The translations under genes were made by a program, and so were the position numbers. Shown piece after piece: positions 35,614 to 43,641 of a DNA stretch of 64,000 nucleotides. The notes under the pieces are model-generated. The model searched no databases, was not told the origin of the DNA, and was given only the letters and a program-made list of their open reading frames with translations. The stretch comes from Viridilinea sp964592425. GTDB lineage: Bacteria; Chloroflexota; Chloroflexia; Chloroflexales; Chloroflexaceae. The DNA is taken from contig CAZQCG010000011.1 in the NCBI GenBank assembly GCA_964592425.1, positions 1 through 64,000 of the forward strand. Reading direction: 5' to 3'. Position 1 is the stretch's first letter, and each line of letters opens with the position of its first letter.

Positions 35614-36693
35614 ATGGCTACGAAACAAACCATTGCAGTCCTCTTTGGCGGCCAGAGCGGCGAGCACGAGGTCTCCCTCGTCTCAGCCCAGGCAGTGATG
35701 CAGGCCATCGACCCGGAGCGCTACAACCTCCTGCCCATCGGCATCACCAAAGATGGGCGCTGGATCGCCGGGCGCGAAGCCCACGCTACCCTCGTCGCCG
35801 CCGCTGATCAGCGCCGCCTGCCAGCAGGTGCCGCTGCGGTAAGTCTGGCCGGGCATACGGTCGAAGTCGGCCTGGTTGAAAATTTTTCGCCGCTGCATTC
35901 CCCGTATGCAATTGATGTCGTCTTTCCAGTGCTGCACGGGCCAATGGGCGAAGATGGCACAGTGCAGGGCCTGCTAGAACTAGCCGGGCTGCCCTATGTG
36001 GGTTGCCGGGTCGCCGCTAGTGCGATCGGGATGGACAAGGCCCTGATGAAAGCAGCCTTTAGCGCCGCCGGGCTACCCGTCCTTCCCTGGCTGCTCGTTC
36101 GCCGCAACGTGTGGCAGGCCGCACCCGAAGCCACCTGTGAACGCATCGAAGCGGCGCTGCACTACCCGCTATTTATCAAGCCAGCCAATATGGGCAGCAG
36201 CGTCGGCATCAGCAAAGCCCACGACCGGGACAGCCTGCTCGCCGGGCTGAGCGAGGCCGCCCGCTACGACCGGCGGATCGTCGTCGAGCAGGGCATTCCG
36301 GCCCGCGAGATCGAGATTAGCGTGCTCGGCAATCAACAGCCTGTTGCCAGCATCCCCGGTGAGATCGTCCCCTCGGGTGAGTGGTACGACTACGCTGCGA
36401 AATACCTTGATGGCCAGTCACAGATTCACATCCCCGCCCCGATCAGCGCTGCGCTCGCTGCACAGGTAGGCGAACTGGCCATACAGGCCTTTCAGTCCAT
36501 CGACGGAGCCGGCCTGGCTCGGGTCGATTTCCTGCTCGACAAAGAGCGCGAAACCCTCTGGCTCAATGAAGTCAATACGATGCCCGGCTTCACGCCAATC
36601 AGTATGTACGCCAAAATGTGGGCCGCCAGCGGGCTCAGCTATCCCGCATTAATCGAACGGCTAATCGAACTGGCCCTTGAAGGTAAGGCGTAA
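35614..36693 (+). CDS. ddl: D-alanine--D-alanine ligase
   Basis: 359 aa, ATG 18 bases after murB. An ATP-grasp enzyme that joins two D-Ala for use by MurF. It starts with IAVLFGGQSGEHEVSLVSA. Other landmarks are HGPMGEDGTVQGLLELAGLPYVG, FIKPANMGSSVGISKA, REIEISVLGN and WLNEVNTMPGFTPISMY. The Tyr in the active-site loop (YDYAAKYLDG), as found in enzymes giving D-Ala-D-Ala rather than D-lactate, is present. Confidence 0.94.
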   Translation: MATKQTIAVLFGGQSGEHEVSLVSAQAVMQAIDPERYNLLPIGITKDGRWIAGREAHATLVAAADQRRLPAGAAAVSLAGHTVEVGLVENFSPLHSPYAIDVVFPVLHGPMGEDGTVQGLLELAGLPYVGCRVAASAIGMDKALMKAAFSAAGLPVLPWLLVRRNVWQAAPEATCERIEAALHYPLFIKPANMGSSVGISKAHDRDSLLAGLSEAARYDRRIVVEQGIPAREIEISVLGNQQPVASIPGEIVPSGEWYDYAAKYLDGQSQIHIPAPISAALAAQVGELAIQAFQSIDGAGLARVDFLLDKERETLWLNEVNTMPGFTPISMYAKMWAASGLSYPALIERLIELALEGKA

Positions 36694-36768
36694 AGACAGC
36701 GTATCAGTCGCCCTTTTGCGCATACGCTACCGGCGCTCTAGAGCAGATCACAAGAGCAAGCCAACCCT

Positions 36769-37605
36769 ATGCAGTCCAACTTATCTGACAGCAGCCAGCC
36801 GGTTGCCGCTCGCCGGCAGCGCCAGCGCAACGCCCCCGCAGGTCAGGCCCAACCAGGGCCACGAGCCAGCCTGCTGGCCTGGCTCAAGAGCGGACGCCTG
36901 GTAAGCCTGGTTATCTTCCTGGCCAGTTGTGTGGCCCTGGGGCTGCTCTTCAGCGACCCGCGCTTCAGCATCACCCGCATCGAAGTCGAGGGCAACAGCG
37001 CCCTCAACGCCGAGGCCATCGCCGAGTTGGCCAACCTCGAGGGTCGCTCGATCTGGTTTATCGACCGCGAACTGGCCGTGGCCCGACTCAAAGAAAATGC
37101 CTACATCGCCTCAGCCGCCGTGCAGGTGATTATGCCCGACCTGGCCCGCATCAAGCTGGTCGAACGCCGACCCGAAGTGCGCTGGCAAGCGGGTGGGATG
37201 CAATACCTGGTTGACGGCACCGGTAAAGTGCTCTCTGCCGCGCAGGATGTCGCACCCCAAAACGTGCTCGTCATCAATGACAACTCACACCTGCAACTCA
37301 ACCCCAACGACGAGCTCGACCTCGATGCGATCCGCCTGGCCCAGGCCCTGGCCCTGCGCCTGCCGGTCGAGCTTGGCTTCAACCCGTCCCAGATCGGCTG
37401 GGACTATGGCCTGGGCATCTATGTACGCTCGACCAGTGGGCAGACGATCATCTTCGGCCAGAGTGAAGCGCTCGACCGCAAGCTCGCCATTTTCAAAGCG
37501 CTGCTCAACGACCAGACCGCCTTCAGTTACCTGGATCTGCGCCCGGACAACCCCTTCTACCAGTACAACCCTGCTGCCCTTGGGGGCGGCACGCCCGCCC
37601 CGTAA
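36769..37605 (+). CDS. ftsQ: Division protein FtsQ
   Basis: 278 aa. A ~40-residue basic cytoplasmic region, one membrane helix (LVSLVIFLASCVALGLLF), then a POTRA domain (FSITRIEVEGNSALNAEAIAEL) and the FtsQ beta domain (PDLARIKLVERRPEVRWQ, QYLVDGTGKVL). FtsQ/DivIB joins FtsL and FtsB in the divisome outside the membrane. It is 75 bases after ddl. A 23-base inverted repeat lies between ftsQ and ftsA. Confidence 0.88.
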   Translation: MQSNLSDSSQPVAARRQRQRNAPAGQAQPGPRASLLAWLKSGRLVSLVIFLASCVALGLLFSDPRFSITRIEVEGNSALNAEAIAELANLEGRSIWFIDRELAVARLKENAYIASAAVQVIMPDLARIKLVERRPEVRWQAGGMQYLVDGTGKVLSAAQDVAPQNVLVINDNSHLQLNPNDELDLDAIRLAQALALRLPVELGFNPSQIGWDYGLGIYVRSTSGQTIIFGQSEALDRKLAIFKALLNDQTAFSYLDLRPDNPFYQYNPAALGGGTPAP

Positions 37606-37621
37606 ACGCAGGTATGCATCC

Positions 37622-37644
37622 TGCTCCGAAAACGTTTCGGAGCA
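37622..37644. promoter_or_regulatory. 10-bp perfect inverted repeat between ftsQ and ftsA
   Basis: TGCTCCGAAA (37622-37631) and TTTCGGAGCA (37635-37644) pair perfectly with a 3-base loop, 37 bases before the ftsA ATG. Without a T-run it could be a partial terminator, a processing site or an operator setting the ratio of FtsA/FtsZ to upstream proteins. Confidence 0.5.
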
Positions 37645-37680
37645 CACGCGCCCACCCATCGGCGAAACCTTGAGGGATCT

Positions 37681-38928
37681 ATGCAGCGTACGATCGTCGG
37701 TATCGATGTCGGAACCACCAAAGTCTGCACACTCGTCGCCCAGGTCTCCGATACAGGCAGACTGAACATCCTGGGCGTCGGACTGACGCCCAGCAAGGGC
37801 CTCGATAAAGGCGTGGTCGTCAATATTGACGACGCCGTGAGTGCGATCGAGGCTAGTGTGGAAAAGGCCGAGCGCCTGAGCGGCTACCGCATCGGGACGG
37901 CGTTTGTGGGGGTAAGCGGACGACATATCTCGTCGCTCAACAGCCGTGGTGTGGTGGCAGTGCAGCGCCCCGACCAGGAGATCACCCGTAACGATGTCGC
38001 CCGGGCAGTCGAGTCGGCCCAGGCGGTGGCCATCCCCACCCAACGCGAGATCATCCACGTCATTCCCCGCGCCTATGTGCTGGATGGTCATGAGGGCATC
38101 CGCGACCCGATCGGTATGAGTGGCTTCCGCCTCGAAGTCGAAACCCACATCGTCACCGGCGAGGTGATGGCCATCCAGAACCTGATCAAGAGTGTACAAA
38201 AGGCCGGCGTCGAGATCGACGATCTGGTGCTCCAGCCGCTCGCCTCAGGCGAGGCAGTCCTCAGCGCCGAAGACAAAGACCGCGGCGTCATGCTGGTGGA
38301 CATTGGCGGCGGCACCACTGACGTTGCCATCTTTGTGCAGGGTGGCGTCTGGCACACCAGTGTCATTTCAGTGGGAGGCAATCACTTCACCAACGACATT
38401 ACCTATGTGTTGCATACGCCCCACAACACTGCCGAGTATCTCAAGATGCGCTATGGTAGTGCGCTTGCCGGTGACCCACCGGGGGAGGACGTTGATGACC
38501 AGATCGAGATCGAGACACTGACGGTTGGTGAAAAGCAGAAGATCAGCCGCCACCTGCTCAATGAGATCGTCCAGGCCCGCGCTGAGCAGGTGGTTGAGCT
38601 TATCTATAACGAGATCCGGCGGAGCGGCTATGAGGGGATGCTGCCAGCCGGAATCGTGCTCACCGGGGGGGCCGCCCAACTCAATCGCTTTGACGAACTG
38701 GTGCGCGATATGCTCGGCATACCCGTGCGCATCGGTACGCCGAGCGACCTGAGCGGCCTGGCCGACTCGCTCGACAGCCCCAGCTACGCCACCGGCGTTG
38801 GCCTGCTCCGCTGGGGCTCACGCCACGGGCTCGCAATGCTGGGCCCGACCCATCGCTCCGAGGAGCGCGAGCGCTGGGGCAACGTCTACGAACGCTTTAA
38901 AGGCTGGCTGCGGGAGTTCTTACCGTAG
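37681..38928 (+). CDS. ftsA: Division protein FtsA
   Basis: 415 aa, actin-fold ATPase that tethers FtsZ to the membrane. ATP-site motifs: TIVGIDVGTTKVC (phosphate 1), VDIGGGTTDVAIF (phosphate 2) and IVLTGGAAQLN (adenosine). The 1C domain is present (SGYRIGTAFVGVSGRHISS). The C-terminus ends in an amphipathic helix, YERFKGWLREFLP, the expected membrane anchor. ftsZ follows after a 134-base gap. Confidence 0.94.
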   Translation: MQRTIVGIDVGTTKVCTLVAQVSDTGRLNILGVGLTPSKGLDKGVVVNIDDAVSAIEASVEKAERLSGYRIGTAFVGVSGRHISSLNSRGVVAVQRPDQEITRNDVARAVESAQAVAIPTQREIIHVIPRAYVLDGHEGIRDPIGMSGFRLEVETHIVTGEVMAIQNLIKSVQKAGVEIDDLVLQPLASGEAVLSAEDKDRGVMLVDIGGGTTDVAIFVQGGVWHTSVISVGGNHFTNDITYVLHTPHNTAEYLKMRYGSALAGDPPGEDVDDQIEIETLTVGEKQKISRHLLNEIVQARAEQVVELIYNEIRRSGYEGMLPAGIVLTGGAAQLNRFDELVRDMLGIPVRIGTPSDLSGLADSLDSPSYATGVGLLRWGSRHGLAMLGPTHRSEERERWGNVYERFKGWLREFLP

Positions 38929-39062
38929 CCTGTGGCCCTTCCTGTCGGGAATTCAGCGATGCCCTCATCGCCGACACCCGGCACTACCGACCGCTAACAA
39001 GTGACCGATGACCGAGCGTGCTGATTATTGACAACACAGGACTGACAAGGGAGGCCAGGGTT

Positions 39063-40238
39063 ATGGTGGATCGCAGCAACGGTAACTTCAGCTACGAGGA
39101 CTTCGCCCAGATCAAGGTGGCGGGCGTCGGTGGTGGTGGATCGAACGCCGTGGATCGTATGATCGCCGATGGCGTGCAGGGCGTCGAGTTCATCACCGTC
39201 AACACCGATGTGCAAGCCCTGATGCATTCGCTGGCCCCGGTGCGGATCCGCATCGGTGACAAACTGACCCGCGGGCTCGGCTCGGGCGGCAACCCGGTGA
39301 TCGGGCAGAAGGCTGCCGAGGAAAACCAGGAGGATGTCTACGAGCAGCTCAAAGGTGCCGATATGGTCTTCGTCGCCGCTGGCATGGGTGGCGGCACCGG
39401 CACCGGTGCCTCGCCGATCATCGCCGGTATCGCCCACGACCTGGGAGCCCTGACGGTGGGCGTCGTCACACGGCCCTTCACCTTCGAGGGCAACCACCGC
39501 CGCAAGACCGCCGAGGCGGGCATTGACCAGCTGCGCCCGGTGGTAGACACCCTGATCGTCATCCCCAACGACCGCCTGCTCCAGACGGCCAGCAAGAACA
39601 CCACCTTCACCCAGGCCTTCCAGATGGCCGATAATGTGCTGCGCCAGGGTATTCAGGGCATCAGCGACCTGATCACCCAACGCGGCCTGATCAACGTGGA
39701 CTTCGCCGATGTGAAGACGATCATGGCGCAGCAGGGCTCGGCCCTCATGGCTATGGGCTTCGGCAAAGGCGACAGTCGTATGGTCGATGCCGTCAACATG
39801 GCCATCGCCAGCCCGCTGCTCGAAGTGAGCATCGACGGGGCCAAGGGCGTGCTCTTCAACGTTACCGGCGGCGAAGACCTGGGCATCCTCGAAGTCTACG
39901 AGGCCGCCGATATTGTCGCCAAGCAGGTTGATCCCGAAGCCAACATCATCGTCGGCGCAGTGATCGACCCCTCCTACGCGCCCGGCGAAGTCAAAGTGAC
40001 CCTGATCGCCACCGGCTTCGACCTGAGCAAGCCCCATGCGAGCGCACGCAGCCGATCCTACCCGGCCGCCGCCACCTCGACCCAGGGCCACCTCACGCCT
40101 CCGTCGCAGCCCCAGATCCAGCGCCCTGCAGCACAGCAGCCCCAGTCCCAGCCCCAGCCGCGCGTGGCCCCCAGCTTCAATAGCGCCGACGACCTTGACA
40201 TCCCGCCCTTCCTGCGCAACCGTGGGCGCGGGCGCTAA
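39063..40238 (+). CDS. ftsZ: Cell division GTPase FtsZ
   Basis: 391 aa from the ATG at 39063, with GGGAGG eight bases upstream; a TTG or ATG-like start at 39018 has no ribosome site. The tubulin-like core has VAGVGGGGSNAVDRM, the GTP signature GGGTGTGASP, and the synergy loop VDFADVKTIM with the catalytic Asp. A Gln/Pro-rich linker (about 335-375) leads to the C-terminal peptide DDLDIPPFLRNR, which binds FtsA and related tethers, then basic residues. Last gene of the dcw cluster; a strong hairpin follows. Confidence 0.96.
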   Translation: MVDRSNGNFSYEDFAQIKVAGVGGGGSNAVDRMIADGVQGVEFITVNTDVQALMHSLAPVRIRIGDKLTRGLGSGGNPVIGQKAAEENQEDVYEQLKGADMVFVAAGMGGGTGTGASPIIAGIAHDLGALTVGVVTRPFTFEGNHRRKTAEAGIDQLRPVVDTLIVIPNDRLLQTASKNTTFTQAFQMADNVLRQGIQGISDLITQRGLINVDFADVKTIMAQQGSALMAMGFGKGDSRMVDAVNMAIASPLLEVSIDGAKGVLFNVTGGEDLGILEVYEAADIVAKQVDPEANIIVGAVIDPSYAPGEVKVTLIATGFDLSKPHASARSRSYPAAATSTQGHLTPPSQPQIQRPAAQQPQSQPQPRVAPSFNSADDLDIPPFLRNRGRGR

Positions 40239-40294
40239 GTCATTCCTGCGGCAAGTTTGCTGCCACGCACTTGCCGATGCCTAGGTTCTTGAAT

Positions 40295-40333
40295 CAAGGG
40301 GGTGCAGCGCGTCGAATGCGCGGCACCCCCTTG
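40295..40333 (+). terminator. Terminator-like hairpin after ftsZ
   Basis: CAAGGGGGTGC (40295-40305) and GCACCCCCTTG (40323-40333) are exact 11-base complements, with an inner GCGC/GCGC stem. It lies 57 bases after the ftsZ stop and should end the dcw transcript. No T-run, so it may need help from other factors. Confidence 0.65.
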
Positions 40334-40389
40334 GGCATGAATCTCACTAAACCGCTCCAAATGACCCAATAAGAGTTGACAACTCTCCA

Positions 40390-40418
40390 TTGACAGACAA
40401 GTGAACTATCTGTATAAT
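40390..40418 (+). promoter_or_regulatory. Perfect consensus promoter with no downstream protein gene
   Basis: TTGACA (40390-40395), a 17-base spacer and TATAAT (40413-40418): 12 of 12 bases match the sigma-70/sigma-A consensus. A second TTGACA lies at 40376-40381. The expected start is about 40425. The nearest plus-strand protein gene is 2.1 kb away, so it probably drives a non-coding RNA. Confidence 0.8.
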
Positions 40419-40424
40419 GGCGCA

Positions 40425-40515
40425 CATATCTTCGCAATAGAGAGCCTGATTAACCAATTGGATCTGCTTAGATGCCCTCCTGGCATAAGCAAATAACCTG
40501 GCACTCTCTATCACA
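40425..40515 (+). ncRNA. Candidate structured small RNA
   Basis: Directly after the perfect promoter. ATAGAGAG (40437-40444) pairs with CTCTCTAT (40504-40511), extended by two C-G pairs past a bulge. Inside is a hairpin, TGCTT/AAGCA plus ATGCC/GGCAT with a 2-base bulge and loop CTCCT (40465-40491). A palindrome CCAATTGG (40454-40461) sits in the asymmetric internal loop. The outline of closing stem, open bubble and end hairpin recalls 6S RNA but is only half its length. I do not recognise the family. The 3' end is unclear; the MITE-like hairpin at 40533 could stop transcription. Confidence 0.5.
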
Positions 40516-40532
40516 AACTGTCAAGCTTTATC

Positions 40533-40649
40533 TATAGCAATCCTATCGGGGCCGTAAACCTGTCAGGTGCGGCCTCTGACGCATCAGAAAGCGCTCATTC
40601 AATGCTGGCCGCACCTGACAGGTTTCATAACTGGCGTAGGATCGCTATA
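40533..40649. mobile_element. MITE-like inverted-repeat element
   Basis: An inner 19-base perfect inverted repeat (40556-40574 and 40607-40625, core CCTGTCAGGTGCGGCC) is flanked by outer arms TATAGC(A)ATCCTA (40533-40545) and TAGGATCGCTATA (40637-40649), which match with one mismatch. TA stands at both ends, as expected for TA-target insertion of IS630/mariner-type elements. At about 117 bp it has no coding capacity and would need a transposase supplied elsewhere. Confidence 0.6.
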
Positions 40650-40930
40650 TCCCTGAACGCAATGGCGTGCCGCGGAGCCGTTCACATGAAGCCTCGTCGT
40701 TGGTACAGCAGTCCGGAGTTTCAGCCCAACCCACAACAGCCCGCCACCACCTTTATGCCAACGACGGTCTATTGGAAGCTCGCTTCACGGACGCATTTTG
40801 GGCAGGGGGCTGTGATCAAAGCCAGTCTGGGGCCGCAACCGGGGCAGTGCAGTGAACCAACCGAAGCCCCTGCCACCAGGTATGGCGAGCCGTTCCGGCG
40901 CACGAGCGCGGCATAGAATCAAGCCATTGC
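40650..40930. other. Non-coding stretch without recognisable gene
   Basis: About 280 bases between the MITE-like element and the malic enzyme terminator. Two short plus-strand frames (40602-40916 and 40667-40855) are open, but one begins inside the mobile element, neither has a ribosome site, and their compositions are unlike the neighbours. It may be a decayed gene fragment; I see no family resemblance. Confidence 0.4.
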
Positions 40931-40932
40931 CG

Positions 40933-40967
40933 CATTCCCGAAAGGTCATGGCAACCTTTCGGGAATG
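40933..40967 (-). terminator. 14-bp hairpin downstream of malic enzyme gene
   Basis: CATTCCCGAAAGGT (40933-40946) and ACCTTTCGGGAATG (40954-40967) pair perfectly around a 7-base loop. It lies 16 bases beyond the minus-strand malic enzyme stop. There is no T-run on the minus strand; TTTG follows it on the plus strand. Confidence 0.6.
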
Positions 40968-40982
40968 TTTGTGCGGGTGGGC

Positions 40983-42410
40983 TCAATCGCCCCCGCGCGA
41001 CGGCAGATGTTCACGCCGGGCCACCCCGGCGCGAATCGCCTCATAGGCCACCGCTGTGGCAATGGCTGGCACAACCGCCCGATTGAAGACGCTGGGGATC
41101 AAATACTCTTCGCTCAACTCCTCAGGCGGAATCACGGAGGCAAGCGCCTCAGCAGCGGCCAGACGCATGCCCGAGGTCATCTTGGTCGCCTTCACATCGA
41201 GGGCTCCGCGAAAGATGCCGGGGAAGCTCAAGACATTGTTGATCTGGTTGGGCTGATCCGAGCGCCCGGTCGCGACGATCCGTGCATACCGGCGCAACAT
41301 CTCGGGATCACCCTCAGGGACAGGGTTCGCCAGGGCGAAGACAATCGGGTCGGGAGCCATCGCCTGCACCAGCTCAGGGCTGAGGATGCGCCCCCTTGAG
41401 ACGCCCACAAAAATGTCAGCGCCCCGCAGTGCATCGCTTAGGGTGCCGCGCCGACCTTCGCGGTTGGTCTGCGAGGCGATAATACGCTGCATCGGCGTCT
41501 GCAGATGGTCATCGCCACGGTAGAGGATGCCGTGGAGATCAACCGCCGTCAATTCACCAATCCCGGCCTCAAGTAAGGCCCGGATGATCGCCGTGCCCGC
41601 CGCACCGACCCCGTTGACCACCGCACGCACTTCTGGCAGGGCCTTACCAATCACACGCAGGGCATTGCGCATGGCCGCCAGCACGACTACCGCCGTCCCA
41701 TGCTGATCGTCATGCATCACCGGGATGTCCAGGCTCTCATGCAGGCGTCCCTCAACCAGAAAACAGCTTGGGGCAGCAATATCCTCCAGGTTGATCCCAC
41801 CGAAACTGGGCGCGATCTGCTCAACTGTCTGCACAATCAGATCGGGGTTCTGCGAGCGCAGACAGATCGGCACCGCGTCAATATCGGCCAACTCTTTGAA
41901 GAGGATCGCCTTGCCCTCCATCACCGGCATAGCCGCTTCGGGCCCCAGGTTGCCCAGACCAAGGATGGCGCTGCCGTCGCTGACCACCGCCAGGCTATTA
42001 CCCTTCCAGGTCAGATCAAAGACCTTCTCATGGCTCGCGGCAATCGCGCTACAGACCCGCGCCACGCCGGGTGTGTAGACAAGCGAGAGATCATCGCGGT
42101 TCTTCAGCGGCACCTTGCTCTGCACGGCCAGCTTGCCACCCGTATGGGCCAGAAAGACCCGGTCATTCACCTCAAGCACCGTAATACCGGGCAAACCTTT
42201 GAGTGCCGCCGTAAGCACCTCACCGTGATGCTCATCCTGCACCCGCACCGTAATGTCGCGCACCAGCACATGGCGCTCGGCACGCACCAGATCAATCGCC
42301 CCAATATCGCCACCTACCTCGCCAATGCGCGTCGTGAGCCGGCCGAGCATACCGGGACGGTTCTCAATCTCACAGCGCATCGTCAACGTGTAGGCTACTC
42401 CCATTGACAT
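40983..42410 (-). CDS. ACT-domain NAD-dependent malic enzyme
   Basis: 475 aa, ATG with GAGG at a 7-base gap. The N-terminal ~80 residues form an ACT domain (YTLTMRCEIENRPGMLGRLTTRIGEVGGDIGAIDLV), a likely allosteric ligand sensor. The catalytic part follows: LVYTPGVARVC with the active-site Tyr, VVSDGSAILGLGNLGPEAAMPVMEGKA, the metal site in INLEDIA and HDDQHGTA, the NAD fold NGVGAAGTAI, and FALANPVPE. It oxidatively decarboxylates malate to pyruvate. This short bacterial form with an ACT domain is usually NAD-linked. Divergent from the xanthine phosphoribosyltransferase gene. Confidence 0.9.
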   Translation of the reverse strand: MSMGVAYTLTMRCEIENRPGMLGRLTTRIGEVGGDIGAIDLVRAERHVLVRDITVRVQDEHHGEVLTAALKGLPGITVLEVNDRVFLAHTGGKLAVQSKVPLKNRDDLSLVYTPGVARVCSAIAASHEKVFDLTWKGNSLAVVSDGSAILGLGNLGPEAAMPVMEGKAILFKELADIDAVPICLRSQNPDLIVQTVEQIAPSFGGINLEDIAAPSCFLVEGRLHESLDIPVMHDDQHGTAVVVLAAMRNALRVIGKALPEVRAVVNGVGAAGTAIIRALLEAGIGELTAVDLHGILYRGDDHLQTPMQRIIASQTNREGRRGTLSDALRGADIFVGVSRGRILSPELVQAMAPDPIVFALANPVPEGDPEMLRRYARIVATGRSDQPNQINNVLSFPGIFRGALDVKATKMTSGMRLAAAEALASVIPPEELSEEYLIPSVFNRAVVPAIATAVAYEAIRAGVARREHLPSRGGD

Positions 42411-42480
42411 TGCGGTACCTCAACTCTATCTGAACCACAAAAAAGAGCCTGGCCCTGCGGCAGGCGACGGCACATCTGCG

Positions 42481-42492
42481 TATGGTACCATA
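42481..42492. promoter_or_regulatory. 12-bp perfect palindrome in a divergent promoter region
   Basis: TATGGTACCATA lies between the divergent malic enzyme and xanthine phosphoribosyltransferase starts. It is fully self-complementary and also reads as an extended -10 (TGG-TACCAT) on both strands. It could be an operator or overlapping promoters. Confidence 0.4.
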
Positions 42493-42533
42493 GGCCTGAC
42501 AGGCGTGCAATATCGTGAGGAGAGGCCAAGATC

Positions 42534-43142
42534 ATGCATAGTGACCTGCAGCGTAGCCTAACGGCCCCCTTTCTGCCTCTGGCACAACGGGTCAGCGCCG
42601 AAGCGACGGTGGTGGACGACCGCATCCTAAAGATTGACCACTTCCTCAACCACCGCATCGAGCCAGCGTTGATGGCCGCCATTGGCCAGGCCCTCGCCGA
42701 ACGGCTACGGCCCCTGGAGCCGAACCTGGTGCTCACCGCCGAGGCGAGCGGGATTGCCCCGGCGCTGGTCACCGCAATGGCCCTGGGTACCCCGATGGTC
42801 TACGCCAAAAAATACTCGCCCGAAGTCGAAGCGCCGGCCCTCTCGCGCCTGGTGCCCTCACCCACCAAAGGTGGCCAGATGCGCCTGGTCATCTCGGCGC
42901 GTTACCTACCAGCCGGCAGTCGGGTGGTACTCGTCGACGACTTTCTCGCCAACGGGCGTACCGCCCTGGCCCTGGCCGAGCTCGTCGCCGAAGCCGGGGC
43001 CGAGCTCGTCGCAGCCGCCTTCGTCGTCGAGAAGCTCTTTCAGCATGGCCGGGCCGCCATCGAGGCCCGCGGCATCCCCATCGCCGCCCTGGTGCAAGTC
43101 GAGCGCCTGAGCGAAGGGCGGGTGATCCTGCGTGGGATCTGA
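42534..43142 (+). CDS. xpt: Xanthine phosphoribosyltransferase
   Basis: 202 aa, ATG with AGGAGAGG upstream. It converts xanthine plus PRPP to XMP for purine salvage. The PRPP loop is RVVLVDDFLANGRTALAL, matching the DDFLANG form found in Xpt. VLTAEASGIAPALVTAMALGTPMVYAKK and VEKLFQHGR are other Xpt landmarks, as is the N-terminal HFLNHRIEPALM. Length is as usual. No purine riboswitch is visible in the short leader. No xanthine permease gene is adjacent. Confidence 0.92.
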   Translation: MHSDLQRSLTAPFLPLAQRVSAEATVVDDRILKIDHFLNHRIEPALMAAIGQALAERLRPLEPNLVLTAEASGIAPALVTAMALGTPMVYAKKYSPEVEAPALSRLVPSPTKGGQMRLVISARYLPAGSRVVLVDDFLANGRTALALAELVAEAGAELVAAAFVVEKLFQHGRAAIEARGIPIAALVQVERLSEGRVILRGI

Positions 43143-43353
43143 GACGGGCTTGACACAACTGCCGTAAACGTATCGTCTGGCCAAAGCCAGGTAAGAAACC
43201 GAATGCCCTTGCCTACAATTCCGCCACGAGCGACCTTGTGCTTCCTAATGCGCCATATGTACTTGTCAAGCGCTTTTCTTCAAAGGAAGAACGCGGAATG
43301 GCTTCCCTGCCACCACCTGACCGGTCTCAGCGAGGGGATACCCTATCAACGCT

Positions 43354-43641
43354 CTAGGTCGAGGCAAGATCCCCGCCAGCCAGTAATTGGGCGACTGAGA
43401 TATCTTCATCCAGTTCTGACCAATGCAGGGAGCGACCCCCAGCACCGATTTCGCAGTGACTACGCTGTTCAGAAGTTGCGACGTACAATAGCGGAAACCA
43501 GATTATCGGCACGCTCACAATCCGTCCATCCGTTAAGGTTACATGCATGAGCGCATCGTCAAAAGTGACCTCTTTCGCAAACGCAGTTGTCGGAACATAT
43601 GCTCGTGTGTGGCGGAGATTAGATCTGGCTGAAGTAGTCAT
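43354..43641 (-). CDS. DUF2442 domain protein, partner of DUF4160
   Basis: 95 aa, ATG at 43641 with TTGGAGG at a 6-base gap. The core VTFDDALMHVTLTDGRIVSVPIIWFPLL followed by WSELDEDISVAQLLAG is the DUF2442 pattern. These small proteins are usually encoded right after a DUF4160 protein; the pair behaves in genomes like a mobile stabilisation or toxin-antitoxin unit, but no mechanism is established to my knowledge. It overlaps the DUF4160 gene by 23 bases. Local base composition is more AT-rich than the surroundings, hinting at transfer. Confidence 0.8.
   Translation of the reverse strand: MTTSARSNLRHTRAYVPTTAFAKEVTFDDALMHVTLTDGRIVSVPIIWFPLLYVATSEQRSHCEIGAGGRSLHWSELDEDISVAQLLAGGDLAST

Noticed and set aside
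38994..40091. 365-aa minus-strand frame opposite ftsZ
   Set aside because: His/Gly/Asp-rich antisense of the FtsZ core; FtsZ motifs are unambiguous on the plus strand.
40602..40916. 104-aa open frame in the ftsZ-malic enzyme gap
   Set aside because: Begins inside the MITE-like element, lacks a ribosome site, and shows no protein family character.
42411..42533. Purine riboswitch before xpt
   Set aside because: The leader is short and lacks the conserved three-way junction sequences of purine riboswitches.
43203..43550. 115-aa plus-strand frame before the DUF2442 gene
   Set aside because: Overlaps the well-supported DUF2442 gene on the opposite strand and has no recognisable features.
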